Assembly: GCA_046327715.1 (NCBI GenBank)
Contig: JAXLXY010000006.1
Location: forward strand, 124,001-188,000
Direction: 5' to 3'
Source of the DNA: JADJOM01 sp046327715
GTDB taxonomy: Bacteria > Gemmatimonadota > Gemmatimonadetes > Gemmatimonadales > GWC2-71-9
DNA length: 64,000 bases
The first letter of the stretch is position 1. Each line of letters opens with the position of its first letter. The position numbers and the translations under genes are program-made. The notes beneath the pieces were generated by a model. That model was given only the letters and a program-made list of their open reading frames with translations, ran no database searches and had not been told where the DNA came from. Of this stretch, positions 21,827-29,488 are shown one piece after another.

Positions 21827-22540
21827 CTATCCCTTGACCAGGGCCGGGATCAGCATGATGAACCCCAGGGCCCAGACGATGAAGGCGATGGCCATGCCGC
21901 GGCCCCGGGACACCTGCCCCATGACGCTCATGCCGATGCCGCACACGACCGTCTGCCACAGCAGGAAGACGTCGAGCCGGGCGGCCGCGCCGAGCACGCC
22001 GGCCGAGGTGCCCGGGTCCATGAAACGGGCCGGGCTGAGGGAGAGGCTGAACAGGCTGGTGACCTGACCCTCGGGCAGCAGCACCGCCATGATGCTGGCC
22101 GCGATGAACCCGACGAAGCGCGGCACATAGCCATACGCCGCCACCATGATGGCGGCGCCGATCCCGGCCCGGCTCTCGAAGAACTTCCCGGCCACCCACA
22201 GCAGCAGCCCGATCAGGAACGGCGCGATCGCCGGGTAGACGGCCATCGACACCAGGGTGCCGGTGCGCATCATTCCCCGCATCGGCGCGATCTGGGCTTC
22301 GGTCAGGGTGGGGTTCTGCCGCATCACCTCCGCGATCTGCTGCTTCGCCATGGCCTCCAGCGCCGGCTCGAAGGCGGAACGGGTGGCCAGGAGCACCGCG
22401 GCGGTGAGGACGGACAGCACGACGATCGCCGCGCCGAAGGCGACGGTCTCCCGCCGGCGTGCGAACACCTCCGCCGGCTTGTAGAGGATGTCCAGCAGGT
22501 CCTCGAACAAGGAGGGTGCGCCGGCGGGGCGGTCGGTCAT
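21827..22540 (-). CDS. Yip1-family membrane protein
   Basis: The 237-residue protein has a cytoplasmic N-terminus with the DILYKPAEVFARR pattern typical of bacterial Yip1-domain proteins, then about five membrane helices (near 35-55, 95-120, 125-150, 165-190, 210-235). Bacterial members are of unknown role. The stop lies 11 bp from the stop of the opposite lipoprotein gene. It is divergent from the JAMM-like gene with an 85-bp gap that should hold both promoters. Confidence 0.75.
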   Translation of the reverse strand: MTDRPAGAPSLFEDLLDILYKPAEVFARRRETVAFGAAIVVLSVLTAAVLLATRSAFEPALEAMAKQQIAEVMRQNPTLTEAQIAPMRGMMRTGTLVSMAVYPAIAPFLIGLLLWVAGKFFESRAGIGAAIMVAAYGYVPRFVGFIAASIMAVLLPEGQVTSLFSLSLSPARFMDPGTSAGVLGAAARLDVFLLWQTVVCGIGMSVMGQVSRGRGMAIAFIVWALGFIMLIPALVKG

Positions 22541-22625
22541 CGCGGGTCTCCGAAGGGGGTCAGCGGGTGAAACGTAGGAGGGGGCGGAAAGGTGTCAAAC
22601 CGGGCGACCGGCGCTATCCTCCGGC

Positions 22626-23183
22626 ATGCGCCCGCTCCTGCTCTTCGTCGTCATGCTCAGCGGCATGCCTCTCGTGGCCCGGCGGCAGGACCCCGCTGCC
22701 GTGGTCGTCGTCGAGCGCGGGGTCCTGGATTCCATGAGTGCCATCTGGGTCAGCGGCAATGCCAACTGGGACCAGCTGGCCGACCTCAACTGGATGGAAC
22801 GCAGCCTGGGGACCGTCCGGGCCACCCAGCGGGAGTTTCTCGGCTGCCTGCAGGGGGAGCTCCACGGCGACAGCGCGATCGTGCGCGGCTTCGTGCCCGC
22901 GCGCAACATGAAGCGCCTGATGCTCGCGGTGACGGGCGATTGCTCGGGGGTCCCCGGCTACCTCGGCACGTTTCACACCCATCCCTACCTCGCCGATACC
23001 CAGAACCGCGCCACCAAGCAGCGCTTCCTCGCGCCGCAGGACATGCTGAGCTTCCGCGACTCCGACGACCGCCTGGCTTTGGTGGTGTGGGATGTGGACA
23101 GCCTGGACGCCGCCCTCCGGGTGAGCGGTGACAGCATCCTGCATCCGGCGCCGGTCGTGGTGCTGGAGCCGGTGGGGCGGTAA
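22626..23183 (+). CDS. Secreted JAMM/MPN-like metalloprotease-fold protein
   Basis: The 185-residue protein begins with a hydrophobic signal (MRPLLLFVVMLSGMPLVA). The rest follows the JAMM layout in order: EFLGCLQGEL (E70, equivalent of the catalytic glutamate), GFVPARN, then GTFHTHPYL (H117 and H119 as zinc ligands) and APQDM with D139 as third ligand. The usual serine before the aspartate is replaced by alanine and the loop between HTHP and D139 is longer than usual. JAMM proteins are normally cytoplasmic isopeptidases; a signal peptide is unexpected. No ubiquitin-like partner is seen nearby. Confidence 0.65.
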   Translation: MRPLLLFVVMLSGMPLVARRQDPAAVVVVERGVLDSMSAIWVSGNANWDQLADLNWMERSLGTVRATQREFLGCLQGELHGDSAIVRGFVPARNMKRLMLAVTGDCSGVPGYLGTFHTHPYLADTQNRATKQRFLAPQDMLSFRDSDDRLALVVWDVDSLDAALRVSGDSILHPAPVVVLEPVGR

Positions 23184-23218
23184 GACGGTACCCCGGCCCG
23201 CCTGCCGCTTCCCGCCCG

Positions 23219-24613
23219 CTACAGCAGCGTTCCCCGCAGCACCACGTACGCCACCGAGAAGTAGATCACCAGCCCCGTCACGTCCACGAGGGTGGCCACG
23301 AAGGGCGCCGAGGCGCTCGCGGGGTCGAATCCCACGCGGCGGAGGATGAAGGGCAGCATCGAGCCGGCAAACGAGCCGAACATCACGACGCCGACCAGCG
23401 CCGCTGCGACCGTGATGCCGATCAGCAGGTGATGCGGGCCGTAGTCGTACCAGCCCAGCCCATGGACCAGTTCGATCCGGGCCAGCCCGATGGCGCCGAG
23501 GATGAGTCCGAGGGTGAGCCCCGTGGGAAGCTCCCGGAGCGCCACGCGCCACCAGTCGGCCAGGGTCACCTCGCGGACCGCCATCGCCCGGATCACGAGG
23601 CTGGTGGCCTGGCTGCCGGAGTTGCCGCCGGAGCTGATGATGAGCGGGATGAACAGCGCGAGCACCACGGCGCGGCTGATCTCGTGCTCGAAGAAGCCCA
23701 TGGCGGTGGCGGTGAGCATCTCGCCCAGGAAGAGGACGCAGAGCCAGCCGGCCCGCTTCCGGATCAGCTCCCAGAATCCGGTGTCGAGGTAGGGCTCCTC
23801 GACGGCGGCCATGCCGCCGAATTTCTGCACGTCCTCGGTCTGCTCGCTGATGAGGGCGTCGATGATGTCGTCCACGGTGACGATGCCCAGGATGTGGCCC
23901 CGGTCGTCGAGGACCGGGATGGCCAGCAGGTTGTAGCGCGCGATGAGCCGCGCCACCTCCTCCCGGTCGGTCAGCGGGGTGACGGTGACGGGCTTCCGGC
24001 CCTCACCGATGTCCATGATCGACGTGCCCGAGTCGGCCATGATCACCTCGCGCAGGCTGGTGACCCGCACCAGCCGCTGGGTGCCTTCCTCCAGCACATA
24101 GACGGCGTACACCGTCTCCTTGGCCCGCCCCACGCTCGCGATATGCTGCCGGACGTCGAGCGCGGTCCAGCTGGAGGGGATCCCCAGGTACTCCGTGGTC
24201 ATCAGTCCGCCGGCGCTCTGCGGCGGGTAGCTCATCAGCCGGGCCAGCTGTTCCCGGGTGGGCGCGTCGAGCACGTGCAGCAGCCGGGCCCGGTCGCCCT
24301 CCTTGATCTGCCGGAACAGCCGCACCTGCTGGTCCGCGGAGAGCCCCTGGATGAGCGGGGCCGCGACGGCATCGGGGAGGTGCTCCACCAGCTCCTCGCG
24401 GCGCTCGAGCATCGGCTCGTCGAGCACCTGCACCGCCACATGGAACGGCAGCGCGCTGAGGACCCGGGCGGCGCCATCGGGCGGCAGGTCGTTCAGCGAT
24501 TCGGCGATGTCGGCCGGCAGCAGCTCGGCGCAGGCCGCCACGAAGTCATCGGCGTCGCCGGCGAGGAGGTACAGGAACTCGCCCGGGGGCGGGGTGGGGC
24601 GGGTGGTCGGCAC
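23219..24613 (-). CDS. mgtE: MgtE magnesium transporter
   Basis: The 464-residue protein has the MgtE architecture: N-terminal superhelical domain (about residues 15-125), a CBS pair (about 140-265, with YPPQSAGGLMTTEYL at its start and GIVTVDDIID at the end), then the connecting helix and five membrane helices with the pore segment IPLIISSGGNSGSQATSL. It is an inner-membrane Mg2+ channel gated by Mg2+ binding to the cytoplasmic domains. Length is typical. cutA lies 40 bp upstream in the same direction, so the two may be cotranscribed. Confidence 0.95.
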   Translation of the reverse strand: MPTTRPTPPPGEFLYLLAGDADDFVAACAELLPADIAESLNDLPPDGAARVLSALPFHVAVQVLDEPMLERREELVEHLPDAVAAPLIQGLSADQQVRLFRQIKEGDRARLLHVLDAPTREQLARLMSYPPQSAGGLMTTEYLGIPSSWTALDVRQHIASVGRAKETVYAVYVLEEGTQRLVRVTSLREVIMADSGTSIMDIGEGRKPVTVTPLTDREEVARLIARYNLLAIPVLDDRGHILGIVTVDDIIDALISEQTEDVQKFGGMAAVEEPYLDTGFWELIRKRAGWLCVLFLGEMLTATAMGFFEHEISRAVVLALFIPLIISSGGNSGSQATSLVIRAMAVREVTLADWWRVALRELPTGLTLGLILGAIGLARIELVHGLGWYDYGPHHLLIGITVAAALVGVVMFGSFAGSMLPFILRRVGFDPASASAPFVATLVDVTGLVIYFSVAYVVLRGTLL

Positions 24614-24653
24614 TGGGCCTCCATGGCGGGCCGCGCTCGGCGGCCCGGGGGGG

Positions 24654-24980
24654 TCAGGTGGGACCGGACGTGGCGTCCGTGATCCAGGCGAGGTAGTGGG
24701 GATGCCCCGCGACGATCGGGATGGCGATGATCTCGGGCACGTCGTACGGGTGCAGCTCCCGGATCAGGGCCGCGAGGCCGGGGAAGGCCGCCCGCGTGGT
24801 CTTGAGCTGGCAGCCCCACTCGGTGGCCTGCTCCACGGCGCCCTCCCACCGGAAGGTGCTCCGCACCGGACCGTACACCTGGGCGCAGGCGGCCAGCCGG
24901 GCGTCCACGGCGGCGGCGGCGATGCGCGAGGCGAGGGCCTCGTCGGGCGTGGTGACGAAGGTGACGAGGAGGTCGGTCAT
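24654..24980 (-). CDS. cutA: CutA1 divalent-ion tolerance protein
   Basis: The 108-residue protein matches CutA1: LLVTFVTTPDEALASRIAAAAVDARLAACAQVYGPVRSTFRWEG, KTTRAAFPGLAALIRELHPYDVPEIIAIPI and GHPHYLAWI appear in order, as in the trimeric PII-like fold. The family is linked to tolerance of divalent cations, although its molecular role remains unclear. The gene precedes mgtE in the same direction, which would fit a divalent-metal context. Confidence 0.94.
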   Translation of the reverse strand: MTDLLVTFVTTPDEALASRIAAAAVDARLAACAQVYGPVRSTFRWEGAVEQATEWGCQLKTTRAAFPGLAALIRELHPYDVPEIIAIPIVAGHPHYLAWITDATSGPT

Positions 24981-24998
24981 GCAGCCCCCGGATACGGC

Positions 24999-25025
24999 GA
25001 GGGGCGGGCACCGGGCCCGCCCCTC
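24999..25025. repeat. 10-bp inverted repeat between lipoprotein gene and cutA
   Basis: GAGGGGCGGG (24999-25008) and CCCGCCCCTC (25016-25025) are perfect complements around a 7-base loop. On the minus strand it follows the lipoprotein stop by about 30 bases. There is no U-tract, so termination is only possible, not shown. Confidence 0.5.
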
Positions 25026-25055
25026 GGGATGTCACCGCGCGCTGCCGCGCCGCGG

Positions 25056-25439
25056 TCAGGACGGGATCTTGGTGTCGCTGCCGGTCTTGCCATCGTCGAT
25101 CGGGACGATCGCGGTGCGCCAGCCGCTCGCGAAGGTGACCACGATGCGGTGGCTCTGCGGGTCGCCGGAGATGTCGGTGATGTCCTTGCCGAAGTTGTTG
25201 CGGGCGTAGTTGATCACCACGTCCACCTGGGCCTCGGGGCCGGAATTGTAGGGCCGGGCGAATTCGCGCCCGATGGCGACCGCGATGGCCTGCTCCCGGC
25301 CGTAGCGCGCATACTGGTCGGCCGGCACGAGGCCGTCCTGGCTCGCCACGTGGCGGGTGAAGTTGTAGTCGCGGCACGCGCCGAGCAGGGTGACGGCGGC
25401 GAGGGCGACGATGATCCGATGGGAGGCGCGCATGGACAT
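25056..25439 (-). CDS. Predicted lipoprotein of unknown function
   Basis: The 127-residue product has a signal peptide with lipobox LLGAC (cysteine about residue 22), then a small soluble domain with VDVVINYARNNFGKDITDISGDPQSHRIVVTF, which looks like an alpha/beta fold. Start may be ATG at 25439 or ATG at 25433 two codons later. It is divergent from the PAP2 gene with a gap of 46 bp. No family or function is recognised. Confidence 0.65.
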   Translation of the reverse strand: MSMRASHRIIVALAAVTLLGACRDYNFTRHVASQDGLVPADQYARYGREQAIAVAIGREFARPYNSGPEAQVDVVINYARNNFGKDITDISGDPQSHRIVVTFASGWRTAIVPIDDGKTGSDTKIPS

Positions 25440-25485
25440 ATATGGAAAGGGGGATCGAGACGCCCGAAGGTACTAGATTGCAGCC

Positions 25486-26289
25486 ATGCCGCGCAACCTC
25501 GGCGCCGGCGGCGCCCTCCTCGCGCTGTCCATCCTTGGCGCCCCGGGCGCACTCCGGGGCCAGGCCCGCGCGGCAGCGTTGCTCGCCTGGTCCCCGTCGC
25601 CTGTCGCCCCGACCTCGGGCCCAGCCCTGCCGCGGCCCGCGGCCCCGGCTGCCCGGCCCATTCGCTGGTACCACGGACTCGCCGCGGTCGGCGCGGTGGC
25701 GGTGATCTCCCTCGGCGACCAGGGCATCCAGGACCAGGCGCAGTCCCACCGAACGCCGGGCGGGGACGACCTGGCTAGGACCGCCCGCCGGCTCGGGGAG
25801 TTCCCGATCTATGCCCTCCCCGCACTCGGCACCCTCGCGGTCGGCACGGTGGTCGGCGACGGGCGGGTGGTTCGCGCAGGGGGGCGGATGACCGCCGGGC
25901 TGTTCACCGCAGCCCTGGCGACGAACCTGCTCAAGCCCGTGGTGGGCCGGAAGCGGCCCGCCACCACCACCGACGCCTTCCTCTTCAAGCCCTTCTCGGG
26001 TCGGGATGCCTGGCCCTCGGGACATACCACCATGGCCTTCGCGCTGGCGGCGGGGCTGGGGGACGAGATCGGGAGCCTGCCGGTGTCGGTGGCCCTCTAC
26101 GGCGCGGCGACCCTGACGGCCTGGTCGCGGGTCAACGACAACCGGCACTGGGCCAGCGATGTGGCGGCGGGCGCGCTGGTGGGGATCGCGAGCGCCAAGC
26201 TGATGAACGGGCGCTGGCGGGTGTTCGGGCTCTCGGCGCCCAGGTTCCTCCTGGAGCCGGGGGCGGTGGGGGTCCGGGCAGCGTTCTGA
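25486..26289 (+). CDS. PAP2-family phosphatase
   Basis: The 267-residue protein has a signal-like N-terminus and several hydrophobic helices, and contains the three PAP2 motifs in order: KPVVGRKRP, WPSGHTT and SRVNDNRHWASD, which supply the catalytic histidines of the acid phosphatase/haloperoxidase-fold family. Likely substrates are lipid phosphates such as undecaprenyl-pyrophosphate or phosphatidate. The N-terminus is longer and more alanine/proline-rich than usual. A long hairpin at 26305-26363 separates it from the oppositely directed next gene. Confidence 0.88.
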   Translation: MPRNLGAGGALLALSILGAPGALRGQARAAALLAWSPSPVAPTSGPALPRPAAPAARPIRWYHGLAAVGAVAVISLGDQGIQDQAQSHRTPGGDDLARTARRLGEFPIYALPALGTLAVGTVVGDGRVVRAGGRMTAGLFTAALATNLLKPVVGRKRPATTTDAFLFKPFSGRDAWPSGHTTMAFALAAGLGDEIGSLPVSVALYGAATLTAWSRVNDNRHWASDVAAGALVGIASAKLMNGRWRVFGLSAPRFLLEPGAVGVRAAF

Positions 26290-26304
26290 GGGGTGAGGCG
26301 TCAT

Positions 26305-26363
26305 GGGAAACGGGAAACGGGAAGCGGGTGAGGCCCTCGGGCTTCATCCGTTTCCCGTTTCCC
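26305..26363. terminator. Long hairpin between convergent genes, probable bidirectional terminator
   Basis: GGGAAACGGGAAACGG (26305-26320) and CCGTTTCCCGTTTCCC (26348-26363) are perfectly complementary over 16 bp; GAAGC (26321-26325) and GCTTC (26341-26345) extend the stem inward. It lies between the stops of the PAP2 and saccharopine dehydrogenase-like genes. No long U-tract follows. Confidence 0.65.
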
Positions 26364-26381
26364 GCGCCGCAGTCCCGGCCG

Positions 26382-27614
26382 TTACGCCGCCAGCGGTTCC
26401 TCGATCCAGATGTACTCCGGGTCGATCACGCCGGTCTGCTCGTCGCGGATATGCCACGGCATGCCGCTCACGTCGAGCAGGCGCATGAACGGGTCCGGGT
26501 CGAACTGCTCCGGCGAGCAGACACCGGTGCCCCGCCACTCGCCGCTGGCAATGAGCCGGGCGGCGATCACCGGCGGCACGCCGGTCTGGTAGGCGGTGGC
26601 CTGGACCCCGAGCTCCCGATACGCCTGCTCGTGGCTGGTGATGTTGTAGATGTAGTAGGCCCGCTCCTGGCCATCGCGCAGGCCACGCGCGAGGGTACCG
26701 ACACAGGTCTTGCCCCGCATCCGCCCGGCCAGGTTCTTGGGCTCGGGGAGCAGCGAGACCACCAGGTCGCGCGGCGACACCTCGACATCCCCCACCCGCA
26801 CCTTCTCCTTGCCGTTGAGTCGCAGGTCCTTGAGCACCTTGAGCGTATGCCAGGTGGTGTCGTCCAGGCAGAGCTTGAAGTCCGCGACCTTGAGGCCCGG
26901 GAAGAACATGGGCATGGTCCGGGCTTCCTCGTGGTCCACGTAGTAGGTGTTGAGCACGCCCAGCTCGGGGAAGTCGAACGGCTCATAGCCCGACAGCGCT
27001 TCCTCGAGGTGATACTGCCCGTCGCGCCAGGAGACCGCGCCACAGGTGCACTCGTCGATGAACACCCAGGGCGAGAAGACCGGCAGGAAACCGGTGTGCC
27101 CCTCGCAGACCGAGTTGTCACCGTCCCGGATGCGGAGCTCGGTGACCTCGTCGAGCAGGTGCTTGGCGGCGTACGCCGCATAGATGTTGCTGGTGCCCGG
27201 GTCGGCCCCCATCCCCAGCAGCGCCAGGCGGCCGGCGGCCCGGAACTCGGCGTCCAGCGCAAACTGGTCCGGCAGCTTCGGGGTGCCGTCGTTCTCGGCG
27301 CCCCCCGACGCCATGTCGATGTAATCCGCGCCGGCGTCCAGGCAGGCGCGCATCACGATCAGGTTGGTGGCCGGAAGGGCCGCGTTCAGCAGGATCGTGC
27401 TCTGGGTCTCACGGAGGGCGCGGGCCACGGCGACCTGGTCGCCCGCGTTCAGCGTCAGCGCCGTCACGTGCGGGCGTCCGATCCGGTCGGCCAGCTGCTG
27501 GGCCCGGCCCGGGACGGCATCCGCAATGACGAGTTGCTCGCAGGAAGGTTCCTGCGCGAACCTCAGGGCGGACACGGTCCCCACCGCGCCACAGCCCAAC
27601 ACCAGGACTCTCAC
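26382..27614 (-). CDS. Saccharopine dehydrogenase-like NAD(P)-binding protein
   Basis: The 410-residue protein starts with the dinucleotide motif VLVLGCGAVG (GxGxxG) and continues as a saccharopine dehydrogenase-type enzyme: ADYIDMASGG after the Rossmann part, then LLGMGADPGTSNIYAAYAAKHLLDE, FSPWVFIDEC and a long C-terminal catalytic domain ending in VIDPEYIWIEEPLAA. Family members act in lysine or carboxynorspermidine metabolism, with the substrate undetermined here. The GTG at 27614 has AAGAGG 5 bases upstream; an ATG at 27659 is an alternative, adding 15 residues. Confidence 0.85.
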   Translation of the reverse strand: MRVLVLGCGAVGTVSALRFAQEPSCEQLVIADAVPGRAQQLADRIGRPHVTALTLNAGDQVAVARALRETQSTILLNAALPATNLIVMRACLDAGADYIDMASGGAENDGTPKLPDQFALDAEFRAAGRLALLGMGADPGTSNIYAAYAAKHLLDEVTELRIRDGDNSVCEGHTGFLPVFSPWVFIDECTCGAVSWRDGQYHLEEALSGYEPFDFPELGVLNTYYVDHEEARTMPMFFPGLKVADFKLCLDDTTWHTLKVLKDLRLNGKEKVRVGDVEVSPRDLVVSLLPEPKNLAGRMRGKTCVGTLARGLRDGQERAYYIYNITSHEQAYRELGVQATAYQTGVPPVIAARLIASGEWRGTGVCSPEQFDPDPFMRLLDVSGMPWHIRDEQTGVIDPEYIWIEEPLAA

Positions 27615-27660
27615 AGACTCCTCTTTCAGTTGTGAAGCGGGACTCGGTCTGGTGACCATT

Positions 27661-28091
27661 CGAGCCGGTGGGGCTCTCCCCCCCTCAGCTAGGGCCGCCT
27701 GCGCGGCCCTACCGGCTCCCCAAGTACACCTCGCCCCCCCCGCAGATAGGGGTCGCGACCCAAGGGTGCTGTCAGTCGCGAGATCGAACCCTCCGGTTGG
27801 TCGGAGGATGCAAACGCGGCCCATCCAGGAGGAAGGCCGCATGGCCAGTCTGGCACTCGGCCCCCCGATCTGTCCAGCCCCCCCTTGGGTCCCTCACACA
27901 AGGGACGTTCGGGGTCCCCGCCGACTCTCTCATGGCATCACCAAGGGGCCCAAGCGGTTGGGTGCGTGGCACGGCCCGAAGATAATCCGTGACCGTGTGA
28001 CTGATTTTCGGGCACTCACGGACGGCGAAGCCATCGCGAGGCCTCCACCAACTGGAGCGCCCGGCCATCGAGGGCGATACTTTGGTGGAGG
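27661..28091. ncRNA. Candidate structured RNA region in a long intergenic gap
   Basis: This part of the 505-bp gap between 27614 and 28120 contains many perfect stems: GAGCCGGT (27662) with ACCGGCTC (27711), AGGGCCGC (27691) with GCGGCCCT (27703), TCGCGAC (27753) with GTCGCGA (27775), CCTCCG (27790) with CGGAGG (27802), GCGGCC (27816) with GGCCGC (27835), CCCCTTGG (27881) with CCAAGGGG (27941) enclosing GTCCCT (27889) with AGGGAC (27901), CCCAA (27949) with TTGGG (27958), TCCGTGA (27986) with TCACGGA (28016), and CCTCCACCAA (28042) with TTGGTGGAGG (28082). No known family was recognised. Strand cannot be fixed. It may be a long leader for the receiver gene or for the minus-strand enzyme. Confidence 0.55.
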
Positions 28092-28119
28092 ACCGGACAC
28101 CCGTGCCGAAGGCAGATGG

Positions 28120-28554
28120 ATGAGCGACGAGCGGCGGCCATCGATCCAACTCAAGTACCAGCTCGCCGGCACCGGCGTCCACGCGCCGGCGGGCAACACC
28201 GTGCTGGTGGTGGACGACGATGCGGACATGACGCGCCTGCTCGGGGCGGTGCTCGCCACTCGTGGCCTCACCGCCGTCTCGGCCTACGACGCGATCCAGG
28301 GCTTCCTGGTGGCGCAGCGGCAGCACCCGAAGTTCATCCTGGTGGACTGGCACATGCCGGCCGGGGGCGGGCCGCAACTGCTGCGGAAGCTCAAGGACAA
28401 CCCCGCGACGCACGGGATCCCGGTGGTGGTGGTGACCGCCGATGGCTCCCCCGCGATCCCCGAGGAGGCGATGGCGCTGGGAGCGCGCGGCGTGTTGCAC
28501 AAGCCGATCGACACGGACCATTTCGTGGAGGTGGTGAAGTCGCTGGTTGAGTAG
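28120..28554 (+). CDS. Stand-alone response-regulator receiver protein (CheY-like)
   Basis: The 144-residue protein has a short N-terminal extension and one receiver domain: acidic cluster VVDDDADM, phosphoacceptor aspartate in FILVDWHMP, T/A position VVVTADG and lysine in LHKPIDTDHF. It has no output domain, so it should act by protein contact in phosphorelay or motility control. The partner kinase is not in the neighbourhood. The ATG at 28120 follows GGCAGATGG rather than a strong Shine-Dalgarno site. An ATG at 27841 has a better one (AGGAGG), but the frame there shows low third-position GC. A clear terminator follows. Confidence 0.85.
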   Translation: MSDERRPSIQLKYQLAGTGVHAPAGNTVLVVDDDADMTRLLGAVLATRGLTAVSAYDAIQGFLVAQRQHPKFILVDWHMPAGGGPQLLRKLKDNPATHGIPVVVVTADGSPAIPEEAMALGARGVLHKPIDTDHFVEVVKSLVE

Positions 28555-28576
28555 CGGGCAGGAAACGGAGTCGACT

Positions 28577-28604
28577 GGGCAGGCTGGTGCCTGCCCGTTT
28601 TTTT
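28577..28604 (+). terminator. Intrinsic terminator after the receiver gene
   Basis: GGGCAGGC (28577-28584) and GCCTGCCC (28589-28596) form a perfect 8-bp stem with loop TGGT, followed by G and seven T residues (28598-28604). This is the strongest rho-independent terminator in the window and separates the receiver gene from modA. Confidence 0.95.
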
Positions 28605-28617
28605 GGCCCTTGAAAGA

Positions 28618-28650
28618 CTCTAGATATCTCTATATATCCCAGTATCTCCG
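28618..28650 (+). promoter_or_regulatory. AT-rich promoter and possible operator region of modA
   Basis: After the terminator comes an AT-rich stretch in a GC-rich genome: AGATATCT (28622-28629, palindromic), TATATA (28631-28636) and the direct repeat TATCTC (28625-28630 and 28643-28648). It lies 25-60 bp upstream of the modA start. It is a plausible promoter and binding site for the HTH-TOBE regulator encoded in the operon; the actual site is unproven. Confidence 0.5.
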
Positions 28651-28675
28651 TTTCGAGCTCCCATATGAGGTCTCA

Positions 28676-29488
28676 GTGAACCGCTCCCACGGCCGTGCCC
28701 GCCGGTGGCTGAAGACTGGCCTCCTCCTGCCGGGCGCCCTCGTGGCGGCCCCGCTCGCCGCACAGCAGACGCTCACCGTCTTCGCGGCGGCCTCCCTCAC
28801 GGAGGCCTTCACCGACATCGGGAAGGCGTTCGAGCAGGCCCATCCCGGGGTGACGGTGCGGCTCAATTTCGCGGGCAGCCAGGTCCTCGCCACGCAGCTG
28901 GAGCAGGGGGCCCGGGCCGACGTGCTGGCCACCGCCGACCAGCGGTGGATGACCTACGCGAAGGAGCACAACCTGCTCTCCTCCGCACCGGCCACCTTTG
29001 CGCGGAATCGGCTCGTGGTCGTGCTCCCACGGTCCAATCCCGGCTACGTAGACAAGCTGCAGGACCTGACCCGGCCGGGCCTCAAGCTGGTGCTGGCGGG
29101 GGCGCAGGTGCCGGTGGGGGCCTACAGCCGTGAGGCGCTGCGCCGCCTGACTGCCGCGCCGGGATTCCCGGCGGCCTATGACCGGCTGGTGCTGGGCAAC
29201 CTGGTCTCCGAGGAGGAGAACGTCCGGGCGGTGGTGGCCAAGGTGCAGCTGCGCGAGGCCGATGCCGGGATCGCGTATGTCACCGACGTGAGCCCGCGCA
29301 GCCGCGAGGCGCTGACCCTGCTCGAAATTCCCGATCCCTACAACCCGATCGCCGAGTACCCGATGGCCGCCGTGGCCGGAGGCCAGGCCCCGCTGGCGGA
29401 CGCGTTCATCGCGCTGGTGCTGTCGGCCGAGGGGCAGGGCTTCCTCGCGGCGCGCGGCTTCCTGCCACCCGGTCCCGCGGCCCCCTGA
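28676..29488 (+). CDS. modA: ModA, periplasmic molybdate-binding protein
   Basis: From the GTG at 28676 the 270-residue product has a signal peptide (hydrophobic core GLLLPGALVAAPLAA, cleavage near AAQ) and a ModA-type binding domain: TVFAAASLTEAFTDIGKAFEQ after it, NFAGSQVLATQLEQGARADVLATADQRWM, FARNRLVVVLP, VPVGAYSREAL, and the C-terminal PDPYNPIAEYPMAAVAGGQ pattern. It captures molybdate or related oxyanions for the ModB permease. modB starts at the stop codon (TGATG). The frame is open further upstream but that part crosses the terminator. Confidence 0.93.
   Translation: MNRSHGRARRWLKTGLLLPGALVAAPLAAQQTLTVFAAASLTEAFTDIGKAFEQAHPGVTVRLNFAGSQVLATQLEQGARADVLATADQRWMTYAKEHNLLSSAPATFARNRLVVVLPRSNPGYVDKLQDLTRPGLKLVLAGAQVPVGAYSREALRRLTAAPGFPAAYDRLVLGNLVSEEENVRAVVAKVQLREADAGIAYVTDVSPRSREALTLLEIPDPYNPIAEYPMAAVAGGQAPLADAFIALVLSAEGQGFLAARGFLPPGPAAP

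Noticed and set aside
27780..27845. c-di-GMP (GEMM-I) riboswitch, because of GATGCAAACGCGG
   Set aside because: Only a partial resemblance to the GACGCAAAGCC block; the tetraloop receptor and other invariant parts are absent.
27661..28091. RNase P RNA, tmRNA or SRP RNA in the structured gap
   Set aside because: Conserved sequence blocks of these RNAs (for example ACAGAA in RNase P, the tmRNA 5' and 3' ends) were not found on either strand.
27841..28119. Earlier start for the receiver gene at 27841 with good AGGAGG site
   Set aside because: The extra 93 codons have low third-position GC, many rare codons and overlap the perfect stems; the receiver domain is complete from 28120. Not fully excluded.
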